Assembly: GCF_000151315.2 (NCBI RefSeq)
Contig: NW_011887292.1
Coordinates: forward strand, 3,398,241-3,462,240
DNA: 64,000 bases
Source: Capsaspora owczarzaki ATCC 30864
Taxonomy: Eukaryota; Opisthokonta; Filasterea
Direction of reading: 5' to 3'
Part shown: piece after piece, positions 36,501 through 51,900 of the stretch
How the letters are laid out: the number at the start of each line of letters is the position of its first letter
Numbering within the stretch: position 1 is the stretch's first letter
Notes under the pieces: model-generated
What the model was told of the DNA's origin: nothing
The model's input: only the letters and a program-made list of their open reading frames with translations
The model's database searches: none
Translations under genes and position numbers: made by a program

Positions 36501-37038
36501 ATCTCTTCAAAGAGTGTGAGCACTCATTGCATGCAAGTTCGTCATTGGTCAAACAGCAGCCGAACGAAAGTGGGAGGGGGGGGAGAATGGTCGGCGAAAC
36601 AAGGGGGAAAACCGACCTCGATGGCTACAATGGAGCCTGGCTGGAACGACGGCGCGTCCGAGGCAGCATGGTCGGGCGCACTATTGTTGGCGGATGAGAT
36701 CCTGAAGTGAAGCCCCTCTGACTCTGCTGCGGGGTCTCTGCTGGCAAAGCTGCTGCCAGTGGTGGAGCCTGCCGACGCTGAAGCACGATGAATGACTTCG
36801 CTGCCGTTCTCAATGTTGCGCACGCGCACTGCGAGCAGCTGGAAGCGACGTTGATCGTAGCTGGCGCTCTGTTTTTGTTGTTGTGCACATGCATTGAAGA
36901 TGATCAAAGTGCAAAGTGCAAAGTGCAGAGTGGGGATGTGAGTGAAAAGTGAAAATAGTGACGCGTTCGCGGTTTTTTTTTTTTTTTTTTTGTGGATTTT
37001 ACTCGGAATATTGGTCGCAAATCGCAGCTGACGCTCAT
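33557..37038 (-). CDS. Large alpha/beta-hydrolase-fold protein, probable pseudoenzyme
   Basis: Exons 37003-37038, 36617-36868, 36305-36424 and 33557-36211 (transcript order) give 1020 aa. The first ~200 residues look like a beta-sandwich (RRFQLLAVRVRNIE, GGALAIRFDVAVHVRLPCLY); this is not assigned to a family. A Ser-rich linker follows. The last ~350 residues resemble the serine aminopeptidase S33 / monoacylglycerol-lipase group: FVMSPDGVPIAFRSYLP, YIYDYRGHGLSGG, VVLVGHGTGSSLALKYA, IDVPYAVFLGEHEELLEID and VRGQTHFSIAS. The nucleophile elbow is normally GHSxG; here it is GHGTG, with Gly at about residue 788 in place of Ser (codon 34256-34258). The HG oxyanion segment is also changed (VGLAV). 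It is therefore probably not a normal serine hydrolase. Function unknown; a binding or regulatory role is inferred. Confidence 0.75.
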
Positions 37039-37487
37039 TGCATTTGTTCAAAGGACTGCCGCTGTCCTAGAATTAGCGCGAGGTGACTTGATTTTGTATG
37101 AATGATGGATGATGTTTCGTACGTCGGCAGCTGTATTCAAAAAAGTTAAAAGATCAGCGGTTGTAAATCTTTCGTTGCTGTAAAATTCAGAGTTGATCGC
37201 ACGAGTGCTGCCGGCCTGACGCATGGGCTCAATGGTACACTGTTTGCAACAACTAGTACAATACAGTGCTACTTTCGCAGCACTGAGCTGAGCTTGACGC
37301 GACTTTGCTCATCCAATCCCATTGAGAAGGGTGACAATACCAATTTTGTCTCGCTCAGCCATGAGGTTTCTCAGCTTCCAGTGATGAGATTCCCCTCCCA
37401 TCATTATTCCTGTTTCGATATTTCCTTTTGGTCTCTCCTTTTGAATCCGAGCTCATCCTCCATTTGTTGCTTGATGCCGGTTGCTTG
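37039..37487. promoter_or_regulatory. Divergent promoter region (hydrolase-like / MFS transporter)
   Basis: 449 bp between outward-facing starts. Contains a short inverted pair AGTGCT/AGCACT near 37265-37283. No other element recognised. Confidence 0.35.
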
Positions 37488-37803
37488 ATGCCGGGTGCAC
37501 CATTGCCGTCGTCTGCGGCATCCGAGGACGTACGTTTTTATTCCGCCTCTTCCTCTCTCTTTCTCTCGACTTCGACTTCTCCCCCAGTTTGCCCTCATGC
37601 CTTGTCTCTCCATCTCTCTCGCTCTATCTCGCTCTATCTCCTTCTCATGGGCTTTCTGACTGCTTTGGTCATCGTCGCCACTGATTCCCTTTTTTCTTTT
37701 CTTTTTTTTTCTTTTTTTTCCTTTCACTGTTCTCCATTGCGCTTTGTCGCCCCACTATTTTCCACTGTTTCCCCCTCACTGCGCAGGCATTGTCGCTGTG
37801 ACC

Positions 37804-37869
<66 letters not shown>

Positions 37870-40292
37870 CTTTCCCTTTTCTCCTCTTGCTCTGCCAAAG
37901 TAGTCATGCGCGTCGGCACATTCGGCTTTGTCACATGCCCATCCCCGCGAGCAATAATTTTTATTTGATTTTTTTATTTATTTTTTTTTTGGTTGAACGT
38001 CAAGCGCATCGTTTACTTCCCCCTCTCTCTCTCGCTACTAATGCTCGTTGCTCCTTGAGACCTGCCTGGCTTGCTGCTTTTGCTGTGGTGTCGTGGTGTA
38101 GTGTCGTGTGAGAATCCGAGCTCATGCTCTCTCGCTCCATTCGTTTTGTCCTTTTCGCGCCCCATTCTCGCTCCCACTCCCACTCACTCTGCTCCACCAC
38201 CACTGTCGTCGTGTTCTCAACCGCCTTGGCTTGATATCTCACTTTTGAGGGGCGGGGAATGGAACCTTTGCTTTTGATGTTGACTCGGGTTGTTGTTGTT
38301 GTAGGAAGAGCGGTTACTGCTCGTTGGCGGGGCCAAGCGCCTCCACACGTTCCGCAAGGTCGCCTTTGCCATGGGCGCTGCGCCAAACTCACTGACGCAT
38401 ACAATCGTCGGCTTCTTCCTGTCACCCTTCCTGCTGGAAGTTGCTTTGGTAAGCGTCGCTCGTCGTACTTTATGACCAGCACAGACTAACTCGAAAACCG
38501 TTGTTTGTTGTTGTATTGCATTCTTCACTCACTTCCAATATCATCATCATCATCACCATGCCTCCCCCCCTTCTCTCCCTCGTTTGACTCTTGACTTGGA
38601 CAGGTCCCGCCGGCGGACGTGGGCAACATTGTCCTGATTGGCCGCTTCTTTGATGCTTTTACGGATCCGATGATGGGCTACCTGGCCCAGCGCTTTTTGA
38701 CGCGATGGGGCCGATTCCGTCCGTGGATGTTCTTCTCGGCTATTCCGTGTGTAGCAACGTACTTTGGCCTGTGGGTGGTTCCGGACTGGGGCCGCTGGGA
38801 GCAGTTTGCCTACTACTTGATTGTCTACTGTCTCTTCCAACTCGCCTTCACCTGCTACTTTGTACCGTACACGTCGCTGACAATGGAAGTCAGTCCGCTA
38901 GCAAGCGATCGCGACTCTGCAACCGCCTTCCGCATGACGGCTGAGATTCTGTCCGTTATATCGGCAGTCGTCATCCAGGGCCAGATTGTCCAGTCGTCCA
39001 CGTTTGCCGACAACCCCAAGTTTGCGTACATTTTGTCGGGTATCGTCATTTCGTGCCTTTCCGCCGTGATGGCCTACATTTGCATCTTCTCCGTCAAAGA
39101 GTACACGACCGAAGAGCGTCTTGCTGCTCGCAAGCGTCGCGAAGACGAAGAGCGCGAAGGACTGGGCTACAAGGTGCACTCGCGCACCTCTGCCAAGGCT
39201 ACCGGCAACTCGGACCGTCGCGGTCTGCTGTCTGCTGAACAGCAGGCTGGAGCAGACGATGACGATGAGTCGGCCGGCCTCTCTGGCAAGCACGCATCCT
39301 ACGGCACCGGCTCCTCCTCCTCCTCTTCCTCTCAGGCGGGTGCTGACGCCAACGTTGGTGGCAGCTACGCCAACGGTGGTGGTGCTGCCGTCGATGGCGG
39401 CGCCGCCGCCAACTCTGATCGCAATCACCAGCAGCAGGTCGCCGTCGCGGCGGACGCCCCCGAGCACATTTCGCTTTGGGAAGGTGTCAAGCTTTCGTTC
39501 AAGTCGCGCTCCTACCTCATCCTCATGTTCATGTACATGAGTGTGTGGCTCGCTGTGCAGATGGTGCAGGGCAATCTCGTCCTCTACATCAAGTACGCAA
39601 TCAAAATGCAAAGCCAGTTCGACATGATCATTGTGAGCAGTCTTCTGGCCACCTTCTGCATGATTCCCGTGTGGACGGCGGTCATCAAGCGCATCGGCAA
39701 GCGCAGGACGTACCTGATTGGCCAAAGCATCCATGTTCCCGTGCTGCTGCTCTTTTACTTTATGGACGAGACCGTTTGGCACATGTACTGCACTGTCATT
39801 TTGATTGCCATCGGCACGTCGGTGGCCTATCTGCTGCCTTGGTCGATGCTTCCCGACACCATCGACGAAGCCCAGGTGCTAACAGGCGTGCGCCGCGAGT
39901 CGGTCTTTTACGCCTTCTTTGTCTTCTTCCAAAAGTTCACGTCTGGCATTGCCCTTTCCTTGTCCAGCTACGCCCTCGAGCTGGTGGGCTACGTGTCAAA
40001 GGCAGACGACCAGCCCGACAAGGTCAAGGAAACGCTCCGCCTCCTTGTGAGCGTTGTGCCCGCATGCCTCTGCGCCCTCGGTCTCTTCTGCTGCTGGCTC
40101 TACCCCATCTCGTCGGAGCGTGCCGCCGCCAACCGCGCCATGATCAACCAGATGGAGAAGGACAAGAAGGCATTCCAGGACAAGGCTTCCGTCCAGGGCC
40201 AGTCCTCGCCGCTGGAGCCCGCGTCCCCATCGATGCGTCAGCAAGACTCTGTCACCTCCAACGTGGTGTACTCGGACGAGTCGACCGCATAA
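37488..40292 (+). CDS. MFSD2/MelB-type major facilitator transporter
   Basis: Exons 37488-37529, 38305-38448 and 38604-40292 give 624 aa. About 12 membrane segments are visible. Family features: LLEVALVPPADVGNIVLIGR joined across the second intron, FFDAFTDPMMGYLAQR (the DP of the Na+/cation site in MelB and MFSD2A), RWGRFRPWMF, FVPYTSLTMEVSP with SDRDSATAFRMTAEI, and in the second half LPWSMLPDTIDEAQVLTG and RRESVFYAFFVFFQKF. A hydrophilic loop of about 110 residues in the middle is Ser/Gly/Ala-rich. The C-tail is charged. MFSD2A carries lysophosphatidylcholine with Na+; MelB carries sugars. The substrate here is open, with MFSD2-like slightly favoured by the animal-like context. The first intron (775 bp) has T-runs and a CT repeat. 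The start at 37488 is the least certain part. Confidence 0.85.
37530..38304 (+). other. Long first intron of the MFS transporter gene
   Basis: 775 bp of pyrimidine-rich sequence with a CT microsatellite, T-runs and GTTGTTGTTGTAG at the acceptor. No exon-like content. Confidence 0.5.
37809..37862. repeat. (CT)n microsatellite, about 27 units
   Basis: 54 bp of CT dinucleotides in the first intron of the transporter gene. Confidence 0.9.
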
Positions 40293-40682
40293 AACCCAGC
40301 GTTCTCTGTCTTGATTTTTAAAAATCTTTGTTTTCTTGTTTGACCTGCCCAAAGTCTCGATAGGAGTGCGTTCACGTTCGTTTCTGCCGCTCTTCCGCCA
40401 ACCACTCTGCATTCTGTGTTTTTGTTTTTTCCCTCCCTTGCTTTTCTCGCACAAGACAGTGTTTTTGTTTTGTGTCGTGTTTTGCATGCTTTGTCATTTT
40501 GTATTTTTTTTTCCGTGTGATGTTGAAATCCTTGCAACAGTACAAACAAAAACTTGAACATTGCTTTCGTTAGTGTTTTGCTATCCGAATTTGTTTGCTT
40601 TAAAAAGGTCAACAGAGCCCAAATCAATCTCCAGCATTTCAACATCACTCATTTCTCTTTTTTTTACAAAAGACACGCAAAC
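40293..40682. other. Intergenic region (transporter 3' UTR / eIF4A promoter)
   Basis: 390 bp between tandem genes. T-rich with TTTTTG words. No recognised element. Confidence 0.35.
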
Positions 40683-41226
40683 ATGGCTTCTACTGACAAC
40701 AAGTACGTGTCGCTTCCCCTTCGCTTCGTGCCCCAGCCTTGAGCAGAGTGCTTTGGTCGTGTTTCGTTTGACGTGCCGCCGAGAAGGGAGGGGAGGTCGG
40801 GCGTTGGCTGCTGGGGCCGTGCGGCGCATCGATGGCTTTTTTTTTCTTTTCTTTTTCTTGCTTTTTGGGGACCTGTCTGTTGGCACGCTCGCTTCACCGT
40901 CAGCTCCAGCGATACACGCTGCAAACTACATGATTGCCGCACTTACACAAGTCCAAGTGGAACACAGTCCCACGAAACGAAAACGACCAACAACAAGAAC
41001 AATGAAAGCGAAAAAAAAAAAAAAAAAAAAAAAAGTTGACGAGAAAACGCACATGGTGTTGAAGTGATGTTGCAATCGCTGCTGACGCTCGCTGCTGGAC
41101 TCGCTCCCACCGCCATTCGTTCCGTGGCGCACCCGTCCTCCTTTGTTGCGTCTTTTTTTTTCTTTCCCCCTCGGTCCTCTCTGTCTTGCGACCGGCGTTT
41201 TCGCGTCAATGCTCTCAATCGTCGTG

Positions 41227-41258
<32 letters not shown>

Positions 41259-42992
41259 CGTAATGCCTTTTTCCATTGGCTTTTCACCACATGTTGCCCT
41301 TTTAAAAAAAAAAACAAAATAATAAATAATACAAAGGCTCACTTTTGACTGTCCTTTTGCGCTTTGCTCGTTTGCGTTTCCAGGGACTGGCAGGCGACTG
41401 ACGCTGCCACCAAGGGCGACACCAAGCGCTCTGCCGACAACGGCCCCGCCGGCATGCAGCCCGACGGCGAGATCGAGGTACGTCTTGTGTTTTTTTTTTT
41501 TTGTTTTTTTTTTTTTTGTTTTTTCCCCTTTGCTGTGCATTTTTGGCTTTTTTGGCTGGGCGCGTCGTCCTGCTGCCTCGGGGTTTGGCAAAATGGGGCC
41601 CATGGGGGTGGTGCTTGTGAGAGTGTGGCGTTATCGCCTCTTGTCCCGTCCCTGTTGGCTTGTGCTTTGAGCATTGAACTTTTTTTTGCTTTTTTTTTTT
41701 TTTTTTTTTTTTTTGGTGCTGAGCTTGCATTGCGTCCCACATGCTTTTTTTTTTTTTTTTCATTCATTGCCTTTCCTCTGATGGCCTGCTTTCCTCTTCT
41801 TCTTCTTCGTCTCACTGCCCTCCATCGTCCTTCACACCATCAACAGTCCAACTGGGACCAGGTCGTCGACAACTTTGACGCCATGAACCTCCGCGAGGAC
41901 CTGCTCCGCGGCATCTACGCCTACGGTTTCGAGAAGCCGTCTGCCATCCAGCAGCGCGCCATTCTCCCCGCCATCAAGGGCCACGACGTTATTGCCCAGG
42001 CCCAGTCTGGTACCGGCAAGACCGCCACCTTCTCCATCTCGGTCCTGCAGTCGATCGACACGTCCATCCCCCACTGCCAGGCCCTCATCCTCGCCCCGAC
42101 CCGTGAGCTCGCCCAGCAGATCCAGAAGGTCGTCATCGCCCTCGGCGACTACATGAACGCCAACTGCCACGCCTGCATCGGTGGCACCAACGTCCAGGAG
42201 GACATGAAGAAGCTCCAGAACGGCGCGCACATTGTTGTCGGCACCCCCGGCCGTGTCCAGGACATGATCAACCGCCGTGCCCTCCGCACCGACAGGATCA
42301 AGATGTTCGTCCTCGACGAGGCTGACGAGATGCTCTCGCGCGGCTTCAAGGACCAGATTTACGACGTCTTCCGCCTGATGCCCCCGACCATCCAGGTCGT
42401 CCTGCTCTCGGCCACCATGCCCGCTGACGTCCTCGAGGTCACCACCCACTTTATGCGCAACCCCATCCGCATTCTCGTCAAGCGCGAGGAGCTCACCCTC
42501 GATGGTATCCGCCAATTCTACATTGCCGTCGACAAGGAGGAGTGGAAGCTCGACACTCTCTGCGACTTGTACGAGACCCTCAACGTCACCCAGGCCGTCA
42601 TTTTCACCAACACCCGTCGCAAGGTCGACTGGCTCACCGAGAAGATGCACGCCAAGGACTTTACCGTCTCTGCCCTCCACGGTGACATGGACCAGAAGGA
42701 GCGTGACGTTATTATGCGCGAGTTCCGCTCGGGCTCGTCCCGTGTCCTCATCACCACCGATTTGCTCGCCCGTGGTATCGACGTCCAGCAAGTCTCCCTC
42801 GTCATCAACTACGATCTCCCCACCAACCGCGAGAACTACATTCACCGCATTGGTCGTGGTGGTCGCTTTGGCCGCAAGGGCGTTGCTATCAACTTTTTGA
42901 CTGCCGATGATACCCGCACCCTGCGCGAGATTGAGCAGTTCTACAACACTCAGATCGAGGAGATGCCCATGAACGTTGCTGATTTGATCTAA
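40683..42992 (+). CDS. EIF4A: eIF4A DEAD-box RNA helicase
   Basis: Exons 40683-40702, 41384-41477 and 41847-42992 give 419 aa. All DEAD-box motifs are present: [15 protein letters not shown] (Q motif), AQSGTGKT (motif I), PTRELAQQ (Ia), GTPGR (Ib), DEAD (II), SAT (III), [14 protein letters not shown] (V) and [13 protein letters not shown] (VI). The C-terminus [11 protein letters not shown] is the invariant eIF4A end. It unwinds 5' UTRs as part of eIF4F in the cytosol. Codons are strongly biased to C-ending forms, as expected for a very highly expressed gene and clearly stronger than in most neighbours. The first coding exon is 20 nt and its intron is 681 bp with long A and T runs; the second intron also has T-runs. 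Confidence 0.97.
40703..41383 (+). other. First intron of eIF4A
   Basis: 681 bp with A-runs near 41010-41032, a T-run of about 30 at 41228-41258 and AT-rich sequence before the acceptor. Nothing exon-like. Confidence 0.5.
41478..41846 (+). other. Second intron of eIF4A
   Basis: 369 bp with four T-runs (around 41490-41525, 41692-41714 and 41744-41760). No RNA gene recognised. Confidence 0.5.
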
Positions 42993-43621
42993 GCGAGCGA
43001 GAAGTTTCACACCAAGAAAAGGGGGTGGGGGAAAAAAATGTGGGATTTATCTCCCTTTTTTTTTCCTTCTTCTTCTTTTTTTCGGTTTCATCTTCTTCTT
43101 GTTTGGTTTTGAATCCTCTCTTCGTTCTCCTCGTGCCCTCACTGTTGTTCTTTTTTTCTTTTCTTTTTTCTCTCTCGCTCTCTCCTTCTTTTATTCTTCC
43201 CCGGTTTATTGTCTGTGTTCCTGGTTTGATTCTGTCTTGTATCGCTGACGGATCTGCAGCCCCGCACCATTCCACCCTGCCCCGCCACAGCAAACCCTTC
43301 CTCCCGTTAAGTCAATCACGCGCGCGCCTCTCAACAAAGCAACGAAATTCAGCGAGCAACCATTTTCGTGGGACTTGACCCAAGAAGTGGGGTGCCGCGC
43401 TCCTCCCTCTCACATTGATTCATAGTCACGACCATTGTGTGTGTTTTGTGTTTGTTTTTCCTACATCCCGGTTTTCCTTCATTTTGTAATCCTTGGCACG
43501 AAAAATTTTGAAAGTAAAAAACATTGAAAAATCACTCGTTTCGTTCCATCGTCCAAAACAAAAGTGTGTAGCTATTTCAATGACTCGTCGCTCACACACA
43601 CTCACACACTCGCACGTATGC
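42993..43621. other. Convergent 3' region (eIF4A / UBA2)
   Basis: 629 bp holding both 3' UTRs. The eIF4A side is pyrimidine-rich (TTCTTCTT words), followed by sequence without recognised features. Confidence 0.4.
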
Positions 43622-46357
<2,736 letters not shown>

Positions 46358-46697
46358 TGAATGATGATACTCCTTGACTTTTGAGACTGAGCTTTGAACA
46401 CAACTCAACTTTTGTCAAATGCAAGCTCAGATCATACTGTAGTGAATTTGGATTGGATTCAAAGTGAATTGGATTGGATTTCGGAGCTTTGTGTTGTGCT
46501 GTGTGGAGTTTGAGCAGTAAAGTTGGTCTCGTTTGACTTCAGCAGTTACAATACGCATTGTGAACATGTACTTTTGACCTTTTGTTGATGTCTAAGCTGT
46601 TTCAGATTTCTGAGATTTCTTGGCATTTTCTCAGTCTTCTTCCTTTCAGTCTCATTCTCTTTATATCTCTCTCGTTCTTTCTTTCTAAAACCCTCGA
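46358..46697. promoter_or_regulatory. Divergent promoter region (UBA2 / RCE1)
   Basis: 340 bp. It contains TACTGTA at 46435-46441 and, right after it, two near-identical direct repeats of GAATTTGGATTGGATT type (46443-46458 and about 46466-46480). Confidence 0.45.
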
Positions 46698-48655
46698 ATG
46701 CCCCAAGACCCTACGAGTGCAGCCACTGCTGCTGCGGCAACGGCTGCCGCTGCTGCTGCAATGGACGCGCTGACACACGTCGACGCAGACAAGGTTGGCA
46801 GCGCCGCCAAGGACGCCGCGTCGGCCTACGCGTGGCCCGCTGCGAACTGGCTGCGGTCTGTCTTTGAAGCCGGGCAGACCAAGGAGCACCATCTCGGCGG
46901 CAAGAGCGCCAACCCGGGTGCTGTGGGCGATGTCGCTGCTGCCGTCGCCGAGGCAGTCAACACGGTCTCGTCGTCGCTGGGCTTTGGCGCCATCGTCCTG
47001 CCTGCGGGTGCTGCTGCTGCCGCGTCTGCTGGCATTGTGATGCGACACTTGCCGCTGCACTACTCGCCGGCCGCCGCGCTGGTCGGATCTGCCGTCCTCA
47101 CCGGCGTCTATGTCGGAAGTCTCTACATTTGGCCGCTCCTTGCCAAGCTCGGGTAAAAGCCAAAATCATGCGCTCGTGATGAGTCAGAGAGACGCAGATG
47201 TGCATCTCAGAGAGACGCAGATGCGTATCTCGGAGAGTCGCCATCGATGTACTGATCTCAGAAAGTCTCATTTTGACTGTTTTGTGTTGTTTGGCTGTAT
47301 TGGCGTGTGTTTTGATCAGTGTTGCTTCGCTGTCTCCGGCAGACCCCCGCGCAATCGACCGCGACGATCCCAAGGTCGTCCCAACGCGATTTGCGAGCGC
47401 CACCCTCGCGTGCGTCGCCTCTGTTGGTATTGTCAAGCTCTTGGCGACTCCGCGATTTGCAGGCTTCCCTGTGGTAAAAGGCTGCATTTTTTTTGTTTGT
47501 TTGTCTGACGCTGTATGCTGTGCAAATAGTGTTTTGCTCACTTGTTTTTGTTCGCCGTGTCCCTGTATCCTCAATCTTAGCCCTCTGGTTTCTTCTCTCG
47601 CCTGCTCGGCTTCCACACCGACCGCCTGATCCTGGGAGCTATCGCCCCGCTCGCGCTCACTGCTACTCTCTTTGCTGGCCCACTGGTTGGAATGTACTAT
47701 TCACGCGACTTCCCGTGGCAGCACGAAGGCTTTGAGCTCCGGCCATTTGTCGAAGCGACTGTCAAGGACCTGCTTTGGTGGCGTAACATTGTGGTTGTGA
47801 GTTCCTGGTCCCTTTAGCTTTGTGTCGCACCTTCTGCTTTGCGCGAAACCACAAGCTGACTGGTTTGAATTTGCGCAGGGACCTGTGACTGAAGAAATTA
47901 CCTTCCGTGCCTGCATGCTGCCTATGCTCGCATCCGCATTCGGTGGACGTGGTGCTCTGCTTGTTGCCCCTGTCATGTTTGGTTCTGGTATGGCTTTCTT
48001 GCTTGGTTTTGGGTGCAGCAAAGCGGGCCTTCGACCTGACCTATTCCGATTTCCCGTTCCCCGTCTACAGCTCACCTCCACAGCATCATCCAGCATCTGC
48101 GCAAGACTGACCAGGAGATCAAGGCCGCCTGGAGCGGAATCTGTAAGAGATTGTCAGATCGACAGCAACAACCATCTCAAATAAGACTGCTCACATTCCG
48201 TGTCACGATCTTGTTCGCTGGACAGTGCTGCAGCTGGCTTATACCACCGTCTTTGGCGTGTACGCATCTGCTCTCTTCCTTCGCACTGGTAAGATGCCTC
48301 CTCCATTGTTCCTTGTTGCTCTCACTCCAGCAACCTCTCGTCCTGCAAATGCTCATTTGCCATCCCCATCCCAATCCCCAGGTCACATTATCGCTCCCAT
48401 TCTTTCGCACAGTCTCTGCAACTACATTGGCTTCCCCGATGTCGAAGGCGTCGCCAACCATCCCCGCAAACACGGTACGTGTCACTCTGATAGACCTGCT
48501 GGTTTGCTTACTCACACGCTTACTCACACGCTGACGTTGGGCCTGATACAGTCATCGCTGCTGCATACGTGTTTGGTCTCCTCGGATTTGGCTTGTTGCT
48601 GCTGCCTGTCACGTCGCCGCACTACTACCACAGCATCTTTTACGGTTTCCGATAG
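46698..48655 (+). CDS. RCE1: CAAX prenyl protease 2 (RCE1, CPBP family)
   Basis: Exons 46698-47152, 47320-47473, 47581-47796, 47879-47987, 48071-48142, 48226-48288, 48382-48474 and 48552-48655 give 421 aa. Multi-pass membrane protein. The RCE1 glutamate motif spans the start of exon four (GPVTEEITFRACMLPML). The first His is in exon five (AHLHSIIQHLRK) and the second in exon seven (APILSHSLCNYIGFPD). In RCE1 these Glu and His residues form the intramembrane active site that removes the last three residues of prenylated CAAX proteins in the ER, for example Ras and Rho. The N-terminus has an Ala run and extra hydrophobic helices. The second acceptor (after 47319) is the one that keeps SLSPADPRAIDRDDPKVVPT in frame. 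Confidence 0.92.
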
Positions 48656-48935
48656 TTCAACAACTCCGTGCTCGTTCTGTTCCCAACGTGTGCTGTGTGA
48701 ATTATGAAGTGTGTTTTTGTTCTAGTTGGAAGAGCAAGCATATCTTCAGAATGAAAACAATCAAACAAAAACCTCACCAGACATAAACAAAGCGGAAGAA
48801 AAAAAGTACAATCTAACAAACGAGTCACCAAAAGAAGCCAAAAGACTGATCCGGGAATCATCATCATCATGATGGGAGAGAGGGCAATAGAACATGACGG
48901 GGGGGGGGGAACAACCAAAGACTGTCGACCTCTGT

Positions 48936-51900
48936 TCAATCATAGTTTTTCGCGCGGTCGGAAATGAACTTGGCAAACTCTTCAGACAGCTTGGAGTCTT
49001 CCTCGTCCCAATCACCGAGATCATCAAGATCGGCTCCGGACATGTACTCGGTGGCACCGCCAGAGTGGCTGCTGCTGTTGTCCGGCGGTTGCAAGAGTGC
49101 AGAGGCCGCTGCAGACGTCGAAGCGCCGCTTTGCGAGCTGGAGGCAGAAACTTGGTGGGACGCTGATGATGACTTGAGCGAAGCAGCTGCTGACGCCTTG
49201 GACGGCTTGGGTCGCTCGTGGTGCGAGAGGGTGAACGGCACCTTGGCCTTGATATTTCCCAACGCGCGGTGCAGAGTAACATGAACATAGTAATTGACAA
49301 TCAGGCCCGCGTTCGTATCGGCGCCAGAATGCGTCAGTCGCGTGGTTGCCGCAAGCTTTGGGTCTTCGCCCGTCTCTGTGCTGTCAATCGCAACGTGTCG
49401 GACCTCCTTCTTGTCCTGCGCGTTGGGAATGATCGGCTGCAAAGTAAATGTGCGCTTATAGGTTGTGCCCTTTACGATTGGGCAGTCAGCGGTAGACTCG
49501 AGGAAGGTCAGCTTATTCTGTTGATTTGGTGTGGGTGGAGTGGGGAAAAGCGGGGAACGTGTTGGGTGAGCACTGGACTGAACCAATGACAATCTACTCC
49601 AGGCCAAAGCGTGGAATTCAAAAATCGCTCACCTTATACTTCCAGCTCTTAGGAGCATCCGCCATTTGCAATGTCAACAATTGAATGAGACGGATTTCAA
49701 TCGACTTGATGTCGCGCGACGTGTTGGCAATCGCCAGTTCGACTTCGATGGGCTCGCCGTGGTAGTACAGATGTCTACTCAATGCGACTTCCACGTTGGG
49801 GTCTTTCTTTTCGACCTGAGGTTCAAGTGGAATTGAAAATGGCGGAAGCATGAGTTGAAAGTTGGACGAATCATCATCATCAAGCTGGCGCAAGTGACAT
49901 CAAAACATACCACAATTTTCGAAATGGACACGCCGTCGGCTGATGCTGGGGTGTGCGGAACCTTCTTGATGGCAAAGCGAGCGGCATGTTTCTTGTTGGG
50001 AGCCTCAGCCTGCAGCGAAAGGGAAGTGAAAATGAAGACAACGAAAGCCCAATTCACACACAGGGGTGCGCACTTCTCCCGAAACCTACCACATCCTTCG
50101 CCACATAGGCAATCACGTCGTAAAAGACGCCGCAGTTGTCCACGACGCCGTTGGATGACTTTTTCTTCTCCTCTTGGCCAATGGTGAGCAATTGCACTGA
50201 CGAAGGCAGGTTCGGGCGGAAGCTCAGTGTCGCCGGGAAGGAATTGCGTCCGAGCTTTTTGCACATGCGCTCTTGAAACTTGGTCTGAGAACAACAACCG
50301 ACGACGCCGCAAGGACAAGGAGAGGTGTGAGAAAACGCCTTCTCCTTTAAAAACAGGTCTGTCTCACTTCAACGAACGAACGAAAACAAAAAAAAAAAAA
50401 AAAAAAAAAAAACTTACAATACGCTCGTACTTTTCCGGTGGAGGATAGACGGGCACAGTCACCTCGTACAGCGCCTTCTCAAAGCCGACACCCAACACGT
50501 CCCAGTCGTTGTTTCCGTAGCGGAAGCATCCTGTGAGCTTGACAAACACTAGGCAAGGGGAGAAAAATATTCAACCCAAACAACCGTAGCAAAAGCATTT
50601 TTGTTTTTGTTCCCAATGATGAGTGAGTGATAATACCAACCTTTCATTTCATTTCCAGACCTCGCATCGTATTTGGTGCAGGTGACACATTTGTGCAATG
50701 CGAACATGGCTTTTTTTTTTCTGTTTTTGTTCTTGCTTTGTGTTCAAACTGTGGTTCCAGCACACCCTTTGGGAGCTGCAGGTAACCCCTCCTGCTACGC
50801 TCTCCGCTGTGGAACATTGAACATCCCACGGGTTATACTGCACAAATAACCACTGATAGAATGGCCGCATCTCAAAGCGGGGTGGGGTGGTCAACGGAAC
50901 TCATCCCAACAAACGAAAAAAGAAAAAAAGAAAAAACGCCCTTTTTTTGGAGGGCTTTTCGATCTACATCCCAAAATTCCAAGCCTCTATTTGGGTTGAG
51001 TGAGAGACGCTCGAGCTAGTTTGGGAAGTCGGTGCTCTGCTGAGGTCGCTCGGGGGTTTGTCCAGCTGTGCAGACAAGCGCACCATAATTACGAGCTGGC
51101 CTCGAGGACCGGGACGCAAAGCGAACGATAAAAAAAAAAAAACGAGAATCAAAAAAAATATCGCTTTTTGATTGGGAAAAAGGGGGGTTCATTGAAGGGC
51201 AGCAAGGCGTCTGCCTCGACAACGCAGAGACAAGCACCACTGCGACTGTTGCACCAGCCTCTTGGAATCTTCACCAAAGTGCGAGCCCCGCTTCCGCCGG
51301 CCCCCCTTTCTGCCAGAACAAGAGCCCGAAATTGGAGCGGCGAGTTCGTTTTGCTAATCTTCACCATTTTCGTGCTACCATTTTTCGCACGGGCGACGCA
51401 AGGGGCGGGGGGTCACGGTGTCGCTCCAGCACCTTGGCGACGAATGCCATCGCTGTCGCTACCACCCCTCCCCATGTACATGCATCGAGCCCAAAACCCA
51501 GCCAGAATGCGACCAAAGCGAAAAAAGGGCAAAAAAACAACGAAATGTTAAAAAAAAAATCAACTCAACACAGCGCTTTGCTGCTTCAACGTGAGCTCCG
51601 AACTGGGGATTCCCCTGACTCAAAGAGCCCATTCAAGGCCTGATGAACAAGTAAGCTCGGAATAGCCACCGGCGGCCTTCCCAGAGAGCGGCGAAAGGAC
51701 CAAGCGCCGTTGATTTTTTTTATTATTATTATTTTTTTTTTTTTTTTTTGGTGTGTGTTTCGGCTTGGTTCATGCATTTTGTGTTTTTGTTACCTTTCTT
51801 CTCCTTGTTCTTGCGCACAATGTCGTCGATGAGGACGACGGCGTCCACCACATCGACATGCGCGCCGGCGTCGACAAACTCGCGCGTTGGGATGTACAGC

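Noticed and set aside
41832-43010. 392-codon open frame on the minus strand opposite eIF4A
   Set aside because: It is an exact shadow of eIF4A. The strong C-ending codon bias of eIF4A removes stops on the other strand; the translation is Val/Asp/Leu-rich with no family features.
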